Assembly: GCA_035719105.1 (NCBI GenBank)
Contig: DASTGN010000008.1
Coordinates: 537,018 to 601,017 of the forward strand
Reading direction: 5' to 3'
DNA: 64,000 nt
Source of the DNA: UBA8389 sp035719105
Lineage (GTDB): Bacteria; Bacteroidota; Bacteroidia; Bacteroidales; UBA1402
Position 1 is the stretch's first letter; each line of letters starts with the position of its first letter. A model generated the notes under the pieces. It saw nothing but the letters and a program-made list of their open reading frames with translations. It was not told the DNA's origin and searched no databases. The position numbers and the translations under genes are program-made. Shown here piece after piece: positions 62,866 through 64,000 of the stretch.

Positions 62866-63783
62866 TTATCTGATTTGAGTAATGTCAAAAGGTGTTTCTT
62901 GGTAAACAAAATAGTTTAACCAATTAGTAAACAATAAGTTCGCATGAGCTCTCCATTTTACAATGGGATCCTTTGACGGGTCGTTATCGGCATAGTAATT
63001 TCTTGGAATTTCAATGGACAGTCCTTTTTGAACATCTCTTTTGTATTCTGTATCCAAGGTGTTGGGTGAATATTCAGAATGCCCGGTAATGTAAAATTCT
63101 CTGCCGTTCCTTGCCATAACCATATACACGCCAGATTCTTTGGACTCTGACAAAAGGGTTAATTCAGGAACTTTCAAGATATCTTCAGCGCGAATCTCGG
63201 TGTGTCTACTATGTGGCACAAAGAATTCATCGTCAAAACCTCTCGAAATGGAGTTGTGTGGATCATTAAACGTATGCTTGAAAACCCCGAACATCTTTTC
63301 TGCTAAGGGGTATTTCTTAATTCCATAACTGTGATATAGGCCTGCCTGAGCTGCCCAACAAATATACAAGGTCGATGTAACGTGCGTCTTGGCCCAATCG
63401 AAGATTTCCTTCATTTCATTCCAATAGGTCACTTCCTCATAGTCCAATTGTTCTACGGGGGCACCTGTTATAATCATACCGTCATAACGCTGGTCTCGCA
63501 TACTGTGAAACGTTTTGTAAAACTGTTTCATATGCTCAATCGAAGTATTCTTGGATGTATGGCTTTTAAGTTTCATGAAATCAATCTCCAACTGCAACGG
63601 CGTATTCGAAAGCAGGCGGACTAAATCCGTCTCCGTCGTAATCTTAAGCGGCATTAGATTCAGGATCACAATACGCAGTGGACGGATATCTTGCTCAGTG
63701 GCACGTCCAGACTCCATGACAAAAATATTCTCCTGCTTTAGTAATTCTACAGCAGGAAGCTGCTCGGGCAAATTTAATGGCAT
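62866..63783 (-). CDS. metA: Homoserine O-acyltransferase, acetyl-CoA-type signature
   Basis: This 305-residue enzyme activates homoserine for methionine synthesis. The family core is IVILNLMPLKITTETDLVRL, GMIITGAPVEQLDYEEVTYW, the catalytic Cys142 in YICWAAQAGLYHSYG, and GHSEYSPNTLDTEY with the catalytic His and Glu region. Residue 111 is Glu (GAPVEQL). In the MetA family Glu111 goes with acetyl-CoA use and Gly111, as in E. coli, with succinyl-CoA use, so this is predicted to be a homoserine O-acetyltransferase despite the MetA name. It is followed immediately by the U32 gene. Confidence 0.95.
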   Translation of the reverse strand: MPLNLPEQLPAVELLKQENIFVMESGRATEQDIRPLRIVILNLMPLKITTETDLVRLLSNTPLQLEIDFMKLKSHTSKNTSIEHMKQFYKTFHSMRDQRYDGMIITGAPVEQLDYEEVTYWNEMKEIFDWAKTHVTSTLYICWAAQAGLYHSYGIKKYPLAEKMFGVFKHTFNDPHNSISRGFDDEFFVPHSRHTEIRAEDILKVPELTLLSESKESGVYMVMARNGREFYITGHSEYSPNTLDTEYKRDVQKGLSIEIPRNYYADNDPSKDPIVKWRAHANLLFTNWLNYFVYQETPFDITQIR

Positions 63784-63860
63784 ATTCGACTACTTTTAAT
63801 GGATTGTTTCAGAATCCCTCGATGTTTCATACAACATTTCTTACGTTGCTTACTTTTTTG

Positions 63861-63868
63861 CAAAGGTA
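63861..63868 (-). promoter_or_regulatory. Putative -7 promoter box for metA
   Basis: The minus strand reads TACCTTTG, an exact TAnnTTTG match, giving a leader of about 70 nt before metA. No riboswitch-like structure was recognised in the leader. Confidence 0.5.
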
Positions 63869-63889
63869 TGCAGAATTTCTTAAATGAAT

Positions 63890-63921
63890 CAAGCCCCATC
63901 GCATGTATGCGACAGGGCTTG
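63890..63921 (-). terminator. Probable terminator of the rRNA operon
   Basis: An inverted repeat with arms CAAGCCCCATCGCAT and ATGCGACAGGGCTTG (two mismatches) and a 2-nt centre lies just after the 5S rRNA 3' end in the direction of transcription. The T-tract on the minus strand is weak. Confidence 0.55.
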
Positions 63922-63930
63922 ACCGTAAAA

Positions 63931-64000
63931 CGGCGACTACCTACTCTCCCACTTGCGCAGTACCATCGGCGTGGTCGGGCTTAACTTCTCTGTTCGGAAT
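63931..64000 (-). rRNA. rrf: 5S ribosomal RNA, 3' part
   Basis: The last 70 bases are the reverse complement of the conserved 3' half of bacterial 5S rRNA. On the minus strand they include AAGTTAAGCCCG, GCCGATGGTACTGCGCAAG, TGGGAGAGTAGGTAG and TCGCCG at the 3' end. The 5' part lies beyond the right edge, so an rRNA operon reads leftward into the window. Confidence 0.93.

Overview
The window looks like a chromosomal piece of a Bacteroidota bacterium, most likely order Bacteroidales in a Paludibacter-like or Dysgonomonas-like lineage (inference). The evidence is a SusC/SusD pair, a GldB-type lipoprotein, several C-terminal type IX secretion (T9SS) sorting tails, class II xylose isomerase, Bacteroidota promoter boxes of the form TAnnTTTG at many gene starts, and almost no Shine-Dalgarno sequences. 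No insertion sequence, phage gene or CRISPR array was seen.

Region 1 (1-13.7 kb): a truncated gene and a GPH-family sugar symporter face a transmembrane propeller/LuxR regulator across a palindrome-bearing gap. A leftward block follows: alpha/beta hydrolase lipoprotein, mannose-6-phosphate isomerase, ROK kinase, FHS-type sugar permease, an unknown secreted protein, a second MFS carrier, an ABC-F ATPase and a small membrane protein. Permease, kinase and isomerase would together take a hexose such as mannose to fructose 6-phosphate.

Region 2 (13.7-25.2 kb): a lipoprotein serpin, a DNA alkyltransferase, and a leftward xylose operon (Nudix-type regulator, xylB, xylA) that continues into an alkaline phosphatase and a GH106-like glycosidase. 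Divergent from it is a secreted PL9-type pectate lyase.

Region 3 (25.2-44.8 kb): the centrepiece, a leftward alginate utilisation locus of about 18.7 kb. In transcription order it has SusC, SusD, a helical lipoprotein, a two-domain PL6 lyase, an unassigned jelly-roll-like secreted protein, a sialate-O-acetylesterase-type esterase, a PL38-like lyase, an unknown T9SS protein, a second PL6 lyase, a PL17 oligoalginate lyase, a hexuronate-type MFS carrier and an SDR reductase. A FadR-type GntR regulator lies just upstream, with a perfect TTGGT-CG-ACCAA palindrome between it and susC. Surface lyases would cut the polymer, SusCD would import oligomers, PL17 would release the unsaturated monomer, and MFS plus SDR would deliver 2-keto-3-deoxygluconate. 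The kinase and aldolase that should follow are not in this window.

Region 4 (44.9-64 kb): mostly housekeeping genes. These are a nucleotidyltransferase, a cyclophilin, two rRNA methyltransferases, lipA, a DPP-IV-like peptidase, a YhcC-type radical SAM protein, a divergent response regulator/hybrid kinase pair with matched promoters, tRNA-Thr(CGU), two hypothetical proteins, rpsA, gldB, a U32 protein, metA with the acetyl-CoA signature, and the 3' part of a 5S rRNA at the right edge.
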